Shown here: piece by piece, positions 7,710 through 16,712 of the stretch
Position numbering within the stretch: position 1 is the first letter of the stretch
Layout of the letters: each line of letters starts with the position of its first letter
From: Pseudomonas sp. R28(2017)
GTDB taxonomy: Bacteria > Pseudomonadota > Gammaproteobacteria > Pseudomonadales > Pseudomonadaceae
Assembly (NCBI RefSeq): GCF_002112505.1
Contig: NZ_NEHW01000014.1
Coordinates: 62,001 to 126,000 of the forward strand
Reading direction: 5' to 3'
DNA: 64,000 nucleotides
Translations under genes and position numbers: made by a program
The notes under the pieces: generated by a model
What the model was told of the DNA's origin: nothing
The model's input: the letters and a program-made list of their open reading frames with translations, nothing else
Databases searched by the model: none

Positions 7710-8078
7710 TCACCCCCTGACGATCTTGACCTGGCCGGTGCCCAGATACCGCGACAACAAGGCCAGAGCGAAGGATTCGCCCGCACTAATGGCCTTGGAC
7801 GTGCTCGAGTAGGTCTTGCTGCTCGACACACCGTCAGCGTCCACGGACTTGCTCAGCACTCCAGTTTCCTTCGCCTGGTACAGGTTCCCTGCTGCCGCCT
7901 CCACCGCCACCTCCGCGCCTGCCCGCACGACGTCGGCGGGAACCGTGTCGAACTCGGGCAGCCCCTGGTTGGTGAGCCAGGTGTTGGCCATCAGCACCGC
8001 GCGCGCCTTCTTTTCATCCGGCGCCCAGGTCTGGCCCAGTAGTGCGTCGACCTGCTCGATGCTGATGTAGGTCGTCAT
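7710..8078 (-). CDS. DnaT-like head completion/connector protein
   Basis: 122 residues starting MTTYISIEQVDALLGQTWAP, with a helix-rich body and RAVLMANTWLTNQGLPEF. This matches the phage family annotated as DnaT-like putative ssDNA-binding, which in capsid operons occupies the gp6 head-tail connector place. The start overlaps the upstream stop by one base (TAATG). Confidence 0.68.
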   Translation of the reverse strand: MTTYISIEQVDALLGQTWAPDEKKARAVLMANTWLTNQGLPEFDTVPADVVRAGAEVAVEAAAGNLYQAKETGVLSKSVDADGVSSSKTYSSTSKAISAGESFALALLSRYLGTGQVKIVRG

Positions 8079-8374
8079 TACGCGGCCCCGCCCAGCAGCT
8101 TCTGAAGGTCTTCCAGGCTGGCTTCAGGCCCGAACTGGACGCCCTTTTCGGTCAGCGCGGCCTGCAGCTTTGCCTTCAGCTCGGCTTCTTCAGCAGCTTT
8201 TTTTTCTGCAGCGGACTTGCTGGCCTTGGAGGCTTTGCCCTCCTTGATCGGCTCGGGATGCTCATAGCCCTCTGGCGCGAACTTGGCGTCGATGATCTTG
8301 TAGCCCTTGCGACGCAGGTAAGACTTGCGCTCTGCCGAGACCGGGTGCTGCTCGTAAATGATGCTCTCGCTCAT
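8078..8374 (-). CDS. Small structural-operon protein with C-terminal LEM/HeH-like helix pair
   Basis: 98 residues, MSESIIYEQHPVSAERKSYL, with a caggag site. A Lys/Ala/Glu-rich coiled middle is followed by LKAALTEKGVQFGPEASLEDLQKLL, which resembles the HeH/SAP-type helix pair seen in small proteins next to phage capsid genes. Function unknown; it may help head assembly. Confidence 0.6.
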   Translation of the reverse strand: MSESIIYEQHPVSAERKSYLRRKGYKIIDAKFAPEGYEHPEPIKEGKASKASKSAAEKKAAEEAELKAKLQAALTEKGVQFGPEASLEDLQKLLGGAA

Positions 8375-8391
8375 GGCGATCTCCTGAGGAA

Positions 8392-8408
8392 AGCGCCCCG
8401 AAGGGCGC
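8392..8408 (-). terminator. UUCG hairpin after the capsid gene
   Basis: Stem GCGCCC / GGGCGC with a TTCG loop on the minus strand, followed by TTTCC. It lies in the short gap after the major capsid gene. It could partly terminate transcription or stabilise the capsid mRNA, so that capsid protein exceeds downstream products. Confidence 0.5.
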
Positions 8409-8416
8409 GGTACCGG

Positions 8417-9385
8417 TTACTTGGTGGCGTCACCGATGGTCATGACGCCGGCCGAGCCCTTGATGCTGTTCGCCACCAGATCCCAGTTGGTGCCGGTGGA
8501 CAGCTCAGAGTTGGTCGGCGACTTGCCACCGTTGGCGGTGTCCCAGGTGTAGCCCTTGAGGCCCAGGCCGAAGGTGTAGTCGGCCTGCATGGTGGTCTCG
8601 ATGCGCTCCTTGCCGTTGGAGGTCTCGATGTTGGTGATCAGGTCGGAACCGTCCATCACCATGGCAGCACCGTCGGCCAGGCTGAGCACCTTCTGTTTGT
8701 TCGGGGTGCCGGCCTCGTACAGCGCCGGGGCGTCGGTAACGATGACCGCCTTGCCCAGAACGTCGACGACCAGAACGCCACCGGCTTGGAACAGCTGCTC
8801 GTTGTTGGTCAGGTTCTTGCCGATCAGGGCGTGGTACTGGGCGCCGGTCATGACCTGGGCGATCAGTCGTGCCGAAGCGTCGCCGAACAACGCGTGAGCA
8901 CCGTTGATGGCGATGTAGTCGACGCCAGCGGTTGCCGACACGTCGTTGAGTGCGCCCGGCTGGTTGCCGATGGCCGCAACCAATGCAGCGATGGCAGTGT
9001 TCAGCTGGTCCGAGACGATGGCTTCGGACAGGTTGCGGCTGATGACCTCCAGCGCTTCCTCGGGGTTTTTCTGCACCCAGGACAGCTGTGCAGGCTCCCA
9101 CAGGATCGGGCCGAAGCCGCCGGCGATCTTCACCGAGTCGTACTGTTTCTGCGACAGCGGGGTCGCCGCCTGGTTGCCGTTCGCGGCGTAACGGTCAACG
9201 CGACGCTGAGCGCCGTGCAGGCCCGCCCAGAAGGATTCCTGCAGGAAGTCACCGTCGATACCCTGAGTGGTCAGGCGAATCGATCCAGCCGAGGCGGCGT
9301 TGAACTTGTCGACATCCTGGGTCAGGGTTTCGATGGTGGCGTGGCGAAGGTATTCGTTGAACACCTTCATGTTCGAAAGGGCCAT
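8417..9385 (-). CDS. Phage major capsid protein
   Basis: 322 residues beginning MALSNMKVFNEYLRHATIET after a strong aaggaggccca site. The sequence (FLQESFWAGLHGAQRRVDRY; GGFGPILWEPAQLSW; a central hydrophobic VVDVLGKAVIVTDAPAL) agrees with the gp13-like HK97-fold capsid family of proteobacterial siphoviruses. It is preceded by the scaffold gene and followed by connector genes, as expected. Confidence 0.85.
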   Translation of the reverse strand: MALSNMKVFNEYLRHATIETLTQDVDKFNAASAGSIRLTTQGIDGDFLQESFWAGLHGAQRRVDRYAANGNQAATPLSQKQYDSVKIAGGFGPILWEPAQLSWVQKNPEEALEVISRNLSEAIVSDQLNTAIAALVAAIGNQPGALNDVSATAGVDYIAINGAHALFGDASARLIAQVMTGAQYHALIGKNLTNNEQLFQAGGVLVVDVLGKAVIVTDAPALYEAGTPNKQKVLSLADGAAMVMDGSDLITNIETSNGKERIETTMQADYTFGLGLKGYTWDTANGGKSPTNSELSTGTNWDLVANSIKGSAGVMTIGDATK

Positions 9386-9394
9386 TGGGCCTCC

Positions 9395-10141
9395 TTATTC
9401 GCTTGCGATCAGGCCCTTCATGGCTTCCAGGCGTTCTGCCTTGGTGCCACCGAAGTTGCCCTGGGTGGTTTTGTTGCCACCACCGCCGTTCGGAGCGCCG
9501 CCGCCATTGGCACCGGAGCTCTTCAGGATGTGGTCGCGATGGGGGTACTGCGAGACGAGGGTTTCCAGCGCTTCGTTGAAGTCGGCCAGCTCACCTGGGC
9601 GGCTGCGGCTGAAGATCTTCTGGCCCTGAGCGTCGTAGGCGACGACCTTGCCTTCTTCGATCTTGAAGCTGTTGCCGAAGGTGGCCTGAACCATGTCAGC
9701 CGGCACCGCCATCTTCTCGGCGATGAACTGCGAGCGGGCGAAGCTGCCGCCGATCTTCTCGGCATACAGCTGCTGCTCGAAGCCCTGTGCCTTGGTGTTG
9801 GCTTCGTCGAGTTGAGTCTGGAAGGCCTTGCTGATCTCGCCCTTCACCTTCTCGATCTCGCCGGCATCCACCAGCTTCTTGGCGTCGAGGTTGGCGACGA
9901 TCTCCAAGGCTTTCTTGGCGGCCGTGGCATCGTCGATGCCTTCGAACGCCTTGGCGGTCTTCTCGAAGCCGTCGGCGCGCTCGCGGTGCGACTTGGCTTC
10001 GGCATTCAACCTGGTGATGGTGTTGCGGGTGCCCACGGCATCGAAGGCCACCTCTTTGCCATCTTCCTCGACGTAGACCGGCTTGCCATCCTCGATCACG
10101 GCGTACTGCTTGCCATCCACTTCAACGGTCTTGAGTTTCAT
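9395..10141 (-). CDS. Phage capsid scaffolding protein
   Basis: 248 residues starting MKLKTVEVDGKQYAVIEDGK. A small N-terminal beta part is followed by a long charged helical/coiled-coil region (residues about 50-140) and a Gly-rich SGANGGGAPNGGGGN tail. This is the usual make-up of scaffold proteins directly upstream of the capsid gene (DUF6651-like). The ATG at 10141 fits the conserved start, though its ribosome site is weak; a MAQRDD start 6 codons earlier is possible. Confidence 0.75.
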   Translation of the reverse strand: MKLKTVEVDGKQYAVIEDGKPVYVEEDGKEVAFDAVGTRNTITRLNAEAKSHRERADGFEKTAKAFEGIDDATAAKKALEIVANLDAKKLVDAGEIEKVKGEISKAFQTQLDEANTKAQGFEQQLYAEKIGGSFARSQFIAEKMAVPADMVQATFGNSFKIEEGKVVAYDAQGQKIFSRSRPGELADFNEALETLVSQYPHRDHILKSSGANGGGAPNGGGGNKTTQGNFGGTKAERLEAMKGLIASE

Positions 10142-10217
10142 GTCGTCTCTCTGGGCCATCCGGCCAGTTGATGAGCCATCCGGCCCCAGTTGCGCCCCGT
10201 CCATCCGAACCGTAGGC

Positions 10218-10245
10218 AAAAAAAAGCCCCAGCTGAGGCCGGGGC
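10218..10245 (-). terminator. Rho-independent terminator
   Basis: GCCCC / GGGGC outer stem with further internal pairs, then eight T on the minus strand. It ends the small membrane-protein gene at 10263-10889 and separates it from the scaffold gene. Confidence 0.8.
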
Positions 10246-10262
10246 AGGTTGGTTGAGGTAAA

Positions 10263-10889
10263 TCAAAAAGGTGGAGCGCCATCGTCGAGGAGAGTTATAC
10301 CGAATGCGTCCGCCCCCTCTTTGAGCACATCAATAGTCGATTCGTCGAGCGCATACCTGTGCACAGATATTCCCGTTACAACCTCGAAATACAGACCCTC
10401 TAAGCTCTTGAGCCCGAGGCTGCGCACAAGGCTGACAATCGGCTTAAGCTCTGCATTGCTCCAATGGAACTCAATCGATTCGCCCGGATCCAGCTTGCAA
10501 GGAAGCGCGTCTTTATACTTGGGGGTGAAGTCGTGCTTCAGCGACCTATGGTTTTTCCCATGACTCACTCGAATGTCTTTTACTGCGCATGCTCGCAACC
10601 CGCTACATCCGATCCTTAGCGTCAACCAAGCCAAATCAGGCTCCTGAACGAGCATGAGCTGCTCTCTGTCACGCTCCAGTTGGAAGCGCTCACTGCGTTG
10701 CACCATATACAGGCTAGCAATTACAGCGAGCAGGGCACCGATGCCAGACACCCAATCGCCGACGCTCCCCCAGTCAGGCACAAACTTAACCGTTGACTGG
10801 GGGTTCAGGTTGATACCAGCTGTCAAACCTGCAAGCGCAGACAAGACAGCAACAACCAAAACTGCAACCACTACAGCGACACCCTTCAT
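10263..10889 (-). CDS. Two-helix membrane protein of unknown function
   Basis: 208 residues, MKGVAVVVAVLVVAVLSALA, with an N-terminal membrane helix (about 3-25), a second around 47-64 (VSGIGALLAVIASLYMV), a charged linker and a soluble C-terminal domain. The base composition is lower in GC than the neighbours, and it has its own terminator. It interrupts the head genes between the Mu F-like and scaffold genes and is probably a cargo (moron) gene. Confidence 0.62.
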   Translation of the reverse strand: MKGVAVVVAVLVVAVLSALAGLTAGINLNPQSTVKFVPDWGSVGDWVSGIGALLAVIASLYMVQRSERFQLERDREQLMLVQEPDLAWLTLRIGCSGLRACAVKDIRVSHGKNHRSLKHDFTPKYKDALPCKLDPGESIEFHWSNAELKPIVSLVRSLGLKSLEGLYFEVVTGISVHRYALDESTIDVLKEGADAFGITLLDDGAPPF

Positions 10890-10921
10890 TGAGACATACC
10901 TGCACTGGGAAAAGCCGCGGA

Positions 10922-12007
10922 TTATATGGCACCGGATAAGCGGCTGCGCAGCTCATCCAGGGTGAGCAACTTCCCCTTGTCGTTGTAGAACGTGCTGAGC
11001 TTAAGCCCGCCCTCACGCATCAGTCGGCCGCGCTCCGGTCCAAGGATCTCGTCTTGGCGCGCCGCTGACTGCTTGCTGAGCCATTCGGCGTAGGTGGTCG
11101 ACTCGGGCACCTGGCCATCCATGCTCGCCCGCGTTGCGCCGTCGCTGAACCCCAGGGCCTTGGCGCTCTTGAGTACCGGAACCTTGGAGGATCGGCAGCA
11201 GAAGTGGATGCGGCCAGGCCCGGCCAGCCATGGGATGGTGTGGCCGATGGGCTTGTAGGTTCCCAGCGTGTACGGCAGGCGGTCGCGGATCCGGCAGTCG
11301 CTCGATGTGTGGTTGTCCAGCGTACTGAGCCACTCGACATGACTGATGATGTCGCTGTTAGCCTCATGCGCTGCGTCGCTGGCCGTTTCAGCGGTATGGG
11401 ATACCGCAGACCGCACTACCGCCTCAACGTCGCGCCTGGCCTTCTGGAGGGCTCCGTCGGCGTATTGCTGAACCCGGCTGCCCATGACCGTGCGAACGAT
11501 CTCGGCAGTGGTGCGCCCGTCGACCACGCCCGAGCGCACAGCGTCGCGAACTACGGCAGCTCGACTGGACTCGATACCGGCAATCCACTCCCTCAGCAAG
11601 CGCCCCTGAAACGGTCGGGCCTGGACGATTGCCTTCACCGCGCTGAACGCAGGGGATGCGATCGGGTATGCCTCCTGCACCAGGGCCGGGAGAACGACCC
11701 GCAACGCGCTCTGCTGAAACGCCAGCTCGTAGCTGATCAGTCCGTCGGTCACCTGGTCCATGGCCAGGCGGATTTCAATGAAGGTCTGCTGGTTGATCCG
11801 CAGCACCGCCGACAGGGCGATATCGACAGCTGCGGCCGACAGGTCGGTGCCCAGGTTGTCGATAGCCTCGATCAGTGCGGCGCGCAGGTCGGCGTCCTTG
11901 CTGTTGAGGATCTTGATGATCGTCACAACCTGGCTGTTGCTCAGCCTGGACAGGTCGACCTCATGCCCGATCAGCTCGCTCAGCAGCTTCTCGTTGGCCG
12001 TCTTCAT
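10922..12007 (-). CDS. Phage minor head protein (SPP1 gp7 / Mu F family)
   Basis: 361 residues. The C-terminal half carries the family signature: HVEWLSTLDNHTSSDCRIRD, then PYTLG, PWLAGPGRIHFCCRSS. The N-terminal half is helical. It directly follows the portal gene, where proteins of this family are carried into the capsid and may be injected with DNA. ATG 12007 or the GTG at 12010 overlaps the portal stop. Confidence 0.85.
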   Translation of the reverse strand: MKTANEKLLSELIGHEVDLSRLSNSQVVTIIKILNSKDADLRAALIEAIDNLGTDLSAAAVDIALSAVLRINQQTFIEIRLAMDQVTDGLISYELAFQQSALRVVLPALVQEAYPIASPAFSAVKAIVQARPFQGRLLREWIAGIESSRAAVVRDAVRSGVVDGRTTAEIVRTVMGSRVQQYADGALQKARRDVEAVVRSAVSHTAETASDAAHEANSDIISHVEWLSTLDNHTSSDCRIRDRLPYTLGTYKPIGHTIPWLAGPGRIHFCCRSSKVPVLKSAKALGFSDGATRASMDGQVPESTTYAEWLSKQSAARQDEILGPERGRLMREGGLKLSTFYNDKGKLLTLDELRSRLSGAI

Positions 12008-13392
12008 CACAGAGTACCGAGGGCCGGGCCCTGGGCCTCAATCTTCGCCAACTCATCGTCCCAGTCGTACTCGTCGCTGATCACGCCGCGGCGCTGCATC
12101 TCTGCGAACAGCGTCTCCTTGGAGATCATGCCGGCGTTGGCCATCGAGACCAGGGTCGGCAGCGAGACCTCTGGCATGAAGTCAACGTCGTAGTTGCCGC
12201 GCATCTCGACTGTGCCGCCGTCGCCGAGGCTGCGGTACTCAGCCATGAACTGCAGCAGTTGCGCCAGGCAGTCGCCAAAGTGGTTCGACATCCGCTGCAG
12301 GGGGGACAGCTCTTGCGCCGCCTCCTCCTCAGCCTGGGTCGCGGTCTTGGTCGCGGCCTTCTCAGGCGTGAGCAGCTTGCCGCCGGCCATCCGCATCTCA
12401 TCGAGCAGGTCTTTCAACGCGGTTCGGCCTGCCTCCACTGCCTTTCCGGTGTGCTCCACGTACTTCAGATCGCCAGTGGCCGGCAGATCGGTCAGCGACC
12501 CGGTGCCGACCTTGAACTCTGGCGGCACCGGCTTGCCTTGGTCAGTGAACTGCATCTGCACGCCGATGCGAGCCAGGATCGGGACGCGGATGACGTGCAG
12601 GATGTTGTCTTGGTCGCTCTGGCTCTGCCAGTGCTTGACGTTCAGGTGGGCCAGCTCCAGCAGCGGCGGCTTGGCCGTCATGAAGCCGGTGCGCCCGGTG
12701 TAGAAGGTCGCCCATGGGATGCGGTCCAGGCTGGTGGTGCCCTGATCGTGGAGCGCCCAGACCGCCTTCGACGATGCGCGGCGGTAGGTTTGCCACCCGC
12801 CGGGGATCAGAACGCGGATCTGCTCGACGCACTTGGCGCCGAATTCGCCGTCCTCCTCCTCGACCACCTCGCGGTAGCGGACCATGGTCAGCACTCCGCC
12901 CTTGGAGCGCCAGCCCAGCACCTGGGAGGGCTTCACCAGGACCACATAGGGCCGGACGCCGGCGGCTTGCTCTTCAGCCTTCGTCTTCAGGCCGTCAACT
13001 GACGGGTGATCGATGAATGCGTGGCAGATGCCGTGGCTAAGGCCCTCGCGGAAGAATTCGACAGCCCACGAGTTCAGGTCATTGCCTGCCCGGTCGATGT
13101 CGGTCGCCATTGCGACGATGTCCTCGGGCACGCCGTCGCCGAGCTGCAGGGGCTCAGCGAACACCCTGGCGGTCATGTTGCCGACCGTCTCAGAGTAAGC
13201 CGGGAGCAACGTCGAAAGGCGCAGACGCTCCCGATACCCTTCGTCCGACTCAGCCGGGTACTGCGGCAGCAGCTTCTTGCCCACCGCCCTCATCGCCATT
13301 GTCCCGCCCATGAGCGGCGTGATAACTGCCCAGTACCCGCGCATCTCGTCGACGGCGGGAAGCGTGATGCTTGGGTTATCGCTCATGGTCAC
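12007..13392 (-). CDS. Phage portal protein (DUF4055 family)
   Basis: 461 residues, MTMSDNPSITLPAVDEMRGY. RLRLSTLLPAYSETVGNMTARVF near the N terminus and the clip/stem-like centre match DUF4055 portal proteins, which form the dodecameric DNA entry ring. A C-terminal acidic tail ends the protein. The 5' end overlaps the terminase gene by 4 bases and the 3' end touches the Mu F-like gene. Confidence 0.87.
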   Translation of the reverse strand: MTMSDNPSITLPAVDEMRGYWAVITPLMGGTMAMRAVGKKLLPQYPAESDEGYRERLRLSTLLPAYSETVGNMTARVFAEPLQLGDGVPEDIVAMATDIDRAGNDLNSWAVEFFREGLSHGICHAFIDHPSVDGLKTKAEEQAAGVRPYVVLVKPSQVLGWRSKGGVLTMVRYREVVEEEDGEFGAKCVEQIRVLIPGGWQTYRRASSKAVWALHDQGTTSLDRIPWATFYTGRTGFMTAKPPLLELAHLNVKHWQSQSDQDNILHVIRVPILARIGVQMQFTDQGKPVPPEFKVGTGSLTDLPATGDLKYVEHTGKAVEAGRTALKDLLDEMRMAGGKLLTPEKAATKTATQAEEEAAQELSPLQRMSNHFGDCLAQLLQFMAEYRSLGDGGTVEMRGNYDVDFMPEVSLPTLVSMANAGMISKETLFAEMQRRGVISDEYDWDDELAKIEAQGPALGTL

Positions 13393-14684
13393 ATTCTCAA
13401 GGATTGGGTCACGATCACTGGCTTGACGATCGGATAGTCGTGGTGGATGAAGTAGCCGCCCGCGTCGTTGGCGTGGTCGTTGCCTTGACTCTTGTCCGGC
13501 TCACCCGTCGGCGCCCAGATCTGCTGCTCCAGGCAGTCGGCGTAGGTTGGGCATAGGTCCGTGTTGACCCGATAGCGGCGCTCGCCCGCCGAGTTGCAGA
13601 ACATGGCGTTCATGGCGTTGATCCGGTCTTTCACCGGAGGGTTTGCCTCTGGCGCCATCACGGTGAACCCGGCCTGGCGCAGCAGCTCAAGGTCGGTGGT
13701 GCTCGCATTGACCGATTTCCGGCCTTTGCCCGAGGCATCGGGGAACACCAGAATTTCGCGCGTCTTGTGGTAATTGCCCTCGGCGTACAGCCAGTAGCGC
13801 TCCTTGATCTGGCGGATCATGTCAGGCGTGTCGTAGCCGTTCATGATCTCGCCAACTGCATGGGGCATGCCCAGGCGCTTGACGTGGACGATGGCCGACA
13901 TCTTGCCGACGTTGAAGTCCATGCCCACGAAGATCGGTTCGCCGGGCTGCACAGAGTCGTGGCTGCCATTCAGCTTGCGGTTGTAGGCGGTGTAGATCGA
14001 CCCGGAGTTGAGGTTGACGAACTGGCCGTTCAGATAGGCCAGGATCAGCTGCTCCGGGTAGGAGTCCTTCAGAGATGGGATGTAGTCAGGCGGCAGGTTC
14101 AGCTCGTTGTCGAACGTGCTGGCCTGCACCAGGCCGTACATGCCCTGCATCGCTGGCTTCTCGCGCAGCTGCTTCACGAACTGCTGGTAGACGAACTTGA
14201 ATCCCTCGGGGGTCGTCGTCACGTCTACGCCGTTCTTCAGCCCGGGCACGTTGTAGCGCATCCGGGCAATGATCTTGCGCCAGGCGTGCTCAGCCTTCAG
14301 CGCGGGCAGAACGTCGAGTTCGTCGACCAGGGCGTGCCCGATCTTGAAACCCACGATGGTCTGCGGCTTCTCCATCGAGCGGCAGATGGTCGTGCTTCGG
14401 TACTGGCCGCCGCTGTAGAACTCGACCTCCTTGTCGCTCTCCTTCGTCTTGACCTTCAGGCCCCAGTCGAAGGCGACCTCCTCGATGGTCGGGAAAAAGA
14501 TGTCACGGATCTGCGGGTAGGTCGGCGCGAAGTAGCCGGAGTCGATCCGTGGCCACTCCCAGACGTGCTTGCACAGCGCCGCGCAGCCTACCCAGGTCTT
14601 GCCGGAGCCGAACCCGGCCACGAAGCCGCGGAACTTCTGCTCCATGCGCAGGAAGCTGGCCTGGGGCACGTTAAGCGACGGCAT
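13389..14684 (-). CDS. Terminase large subunit
   Basis: 431 residues from MPSLNVPQASFLRMEQKFRG, which has a gagga site; an upstream in-frame start at 14720 lies inside the small-subunit gene. Walker A is GFGSGKTW (about residue 25), Walker B-like HALVDELD (about 130). The C-terminal nuclease part has VGMDFNVGKMS and HANDAGGYF aspartates. The enzyme packages DNA into the prohead and cuts it. It overlaps the small subunit gene by 14 bases. Confidence 0.92.
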   Translation of the reverse strand: MPSLNVPQASFLRMEQKFRGFVAGFGSGKTWVGCAALCKHVWEWPRIDSGYFAPTYPQIRDIFFPTIEEVAFDWGLKVKTKESDKEVEFYSGGQYRSTTICRSMEKPQTIVGFKIGHALVDELDVLPALKAEHAWRKIIARMRYNVPGLKNGVDVTTTPEGFKFVYQQFVKQLREKPAMQGMYGLVQASTFDNELNLPPDYIPSLKDSYPEQLILAYLNGQFVNLNSGSIYTAYNRKLNGSHDSVQPGEPIFVGMDFNVGKMSAIVHVKRLGMPHAVGEIMNGYDTPDMIRQIKERYWLYAEGNYHKTREILVFPDASGKGRKSVNASTTDLELLRQAGFTVMAPEANPPVKDRINAMNAMFCNSAGERRYRVNTDLCPTYADCLEQQIWAPTGEPDKSQGNDHANDAGGYFIHHDYPIVKPVIVTQSLRM

Positions 14685-15132
14685 CAGGCTTCCTCGCATC
14701 CACCACGTCGACCTGCACACGGGTAGGCGGCACGTTATCGTGGGGATTCTCGTTCTTGGTCTGGCGGTTCACGTAGACGTCGCCGACCTCTTTGGCCGCC
14801 TGCTCCAGCAACTGGGCAGTGAGCGCCATGTTCTTCATGGACTCGGCCTTCTCAGCCATCCTTCCCAGCGCACGGAGCCGGAATGCCCGGTTGGCGATAG
14901 GGATCTCGGATGTTTCTTCACGGAACCGCTTGCGCGTGTCCTCGAACAGGGTCCGCCAGCGCTTGGCCAGATCTCGGCCAGCGCTCTTGGTAGGGTCATG
15001 CGATTCGCACTGCTGGCGACTCACCTCTATGCCGAATTCCTCTCGGACAGAGGCCGCCACCTGTGCGGGGGTATCGAAACAGGCCAGGGCCTGAACGATA
15101 AAGGCTTTCACCTCGTTGCTCAGGGCCGCCAT
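14671..15132 (-). CDS. Terminase small subunit (DUF2280 family)
   Basis: 153 residues, MAALSNEVKAFIVQALACFD. The N-terminal helix-turn-helix region with TPAQVAASVREEFGIEVSRQQC matches DUF2280 proteins, which occupy the small terminase position in many Pseudomonas and enterobacterial phages. It should recognise the packaging site. The following large-subunit gene overlaps. Confidence 0.85.
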   Translation of the reverse strand: MAALSNEVKAFIVQALACFDTPAQVAASVREEFGIEVSRQQCESHDPTKSAGRDLAKRWRTLFEDTRKRFREETSEIPIANRAFRLRALGRMAEKAESMKNMALTAQLLEQAAKEVGDVYVNRQTKNENPHDNVPPTRVQVDVVDARKPDAVA

Positions 15133-15163
15133 AGGTTCAATTCCGTCTTAGGTCTGTCAAAGG

Positions 15164-15772
15164 TCAGGCAGACTTGAGCAGACAGGTTCCGCAGGCCCTC
15201 GAAATGTTGATCTTGGCCACCTCAGGCGGCCTGCTTGCAGCGTCGATCAGTTGCTGTACGTCTTCACTGGCACCGTAGCGCCTCACCACACCGACGAACT
15301 CTTCGACGTCATGGCCACGCAGGTAGAGCTTGGGCATCCCGTCCTGGGTGAACTTTGGTGCGCCGTACTCATCGGTCGCCTGGGCGATGTGGTACAGCTC
15401 GTGCTCTACCAGGGCACAGAACTCAGCGTCGGTGCATTGTGCGCAGTAGTCGGCAGCCAGGGTGATGAGGTAGGTCGGCTCCTCGCCGAACCACTGGCGC
15501 ATCTGCTGCTCTTGCCGGGCTTTCTGCCATCCGCCAGCTCGGAACATCAGTTGCTCGGCCTGGCCGAGGACCACCCTTCCCTGTTTCGTGAACCCGGTCG
15601 AAGCCCAGAGCACGCCGATGTGGGCGTCGATGAGGTGTGCGTGCTCTGGGTTATGGATGCTGCCGGTGTCCACGAGGATCTCGCTCCGCACCCAGTCCCA
15701 CACACCGGCGGCCGGGCGCAGCGTAAGCGACAGCGATTCGAGCAGGTCAGCCGGTGGCATTGGTCTGTTCAT
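15164..15772 (-). CDS. Phage putative metallopeptidase
   Basis: 202 residues. The zinc protease motif is intact: ALVEHELYHIAQ (HExxH), followed by DEYGAPKFTQDGMPKLYLRGHDVEEF with a possible third ligand. This belongs to the phage metallopeptidase family often found just before small terminase genes. Cys pairs (YCAQCTDAEFC and ACGTC) may bind another metal. Substrate unknown. The ribosome site before the MNRPMP start is weak. Confidence 0.8.
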   Translation of the reverse strand: MNRPMPPADLLESLSLTLRPAAGVWDWVRSEILVDTGSIHNPEHAHLIDAHIGVLWASTGFTKQGRVVLGQAEQLMFRAGGWQKARQEQQMRQWFGEEPTYLITLAADYCAQCTDAEFCALVEHELYHIAQATDEYGAPKFTQDGMPKLYLRGHDVEEFVGVVRRYGASEDVQQLIDAASRPPEVAKINISRACGTCLLKSA

Positions 15773-15843
15773 GATTTAATCCGCGCCTTGAACTCACACC
15801 TAATTACCGGTATTTGTGGGGATCACTCAGACGGAGCAAGGAT

Positions 15844-16221
15844 ATGCATGAGCGCTTTCAAATCAAGGATTTTGTGAACGCCAAAACGTTCGAAACCAGA
15901 TACAAGATTATTGACCTGTCAGATCCTACTAACCCTGAGGTTAATCATTGGTATGCAGATAAGGCTAAAGCCGAAACAGCCCGTGCATTGCTTCTGACAA
16001 ACCAACTGAATCTGGGCGAAGGCTGGAACCGATCCCTTCTTCGACTCCAGGGCGCGCTATCGACTGATCTCGATGGAATGGAGATATTCGTAGGCCTGAA
16101 TCGCGCTGAATCCGAAAAATATGCGGAGACTGTGTCCGATAGCGAGCCAGATAACGACCTCATAGACATGCAACACAGGCACCGAGAGGCGCGTACCGGC
16201 TACAAAGTTGATCCGGCCTAA
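15844..16221 (+). CDS. Hypothetical protein, 125 aa
   Basis: Starts MHERFQIKDFVNAKTFETRY after an aaggat site; an in-frame GTG at 15814 is less likely. Soluble and mixed alpha/beta. With the next gene it forms a plus-strand pair inserted between holin-like and terminase genes, opposite to the late operon, so it is probably lysogeny-expressed cargo. Not recognised. Confidence 0.6.
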   Translation: MHERFQIKDFVNAKTFETRYKIIDLSDPTNPEVNHWYADKAKAETARALLLTNQLNLGEGWNRSLLRLQGALSTDLDGMEIFVGLNRAESEKYAETVSDSEPDNDLIDMQHRHREARTGYKVDPA

Positions 16222-16282
16222 GTCTTCTGAGAAAAAGTGCCGCACTCACCTGCGGCACACCTACATTCCAAAGGAAGCAGAT

Positions 16283-16669
16283 ATGGACATTGATCATCAG
16301 GAAGCCCGGGCAATTGCAACCGAGCTTCAGCGCTGGCACGACGAGGCGCGCAGCTTGGTTGACGACGCCGCAGACAAATCCAGACTTTCCCCCACTGGTA
16401 TCGAATCACTCAAAACCCGGCTCACCACCCTCAAGCACGAGATCAAGGAAGCCGCCAAGCACGAGACCCTGTCGAGGACGAGAACCGCAAAGACTGAACT
16501 GGAACAATTCTTCTTCGCGCCGGCAGTCAGAAGCACCTCAGCCAATTTCCGCTTACGCACTGACACAAGTCCCAAGAGCGAGCTTTGGGCTCGGGGGTTG
16601 AATGAGGTGGAGTTCGAGCTTTCATATGCACTCGATGGCCTGCAACGCTTTGTGGCAGAACATACGTAG
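16283..16669 (+). CDS. Hypothetical helical protein, 128 aa
   Basis: Starts MDIDHQEARAIATELQRWHD after an aaggaag site. Largely amphipathic helix, with a short beta stretch (AVRSTSANFRLRTD) in the C-terminal half. It lies 61 bases after the previous plus-strand gene and is likely co-transcribed with it. Function unknown. Confidence 0.6.
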   Translation: MDIDHQEARAIATELQRWHDEARSLVDDAADKSRLSPTGIESLKTRLTTLKHEIKEAAKHETLSRTRTAKTELEQFFFAPAVRSTSANFRLRTDTSPKSELWARGLNEVEFELSYALDGLQRFVAEHT

Positions 16670-16674
16670 TGTTT

Positions 16675-16711
16675 CGCGCCACAAAACGGCGCCCGTTGAG
16701 AATGTGGCGCG
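16675..16711. terminator. Inverted repeat between convergent genes
   Basis: Perfect 9-bp arms CGCGCCACA / TGTGGCGCG with a 19-base loop, sitting exactly between the stop of the plus-strand pair (16669) and the stop of the minus-strand holin-like gene (16713). Probably a bidirectional, T-poor terminator. Confidence 0.55.
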
Positions 16712-16712
16712 C

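Noticed and set aside
8258..10171. 637-codon plus-strand open frame
   Set aside because: It is antisense to the scaffold, capsid and neighbouring genes. High GC with biased third positions opens such frames, and its product is repetitive Val/Gly/His/Leu sequence without a ribosome site.
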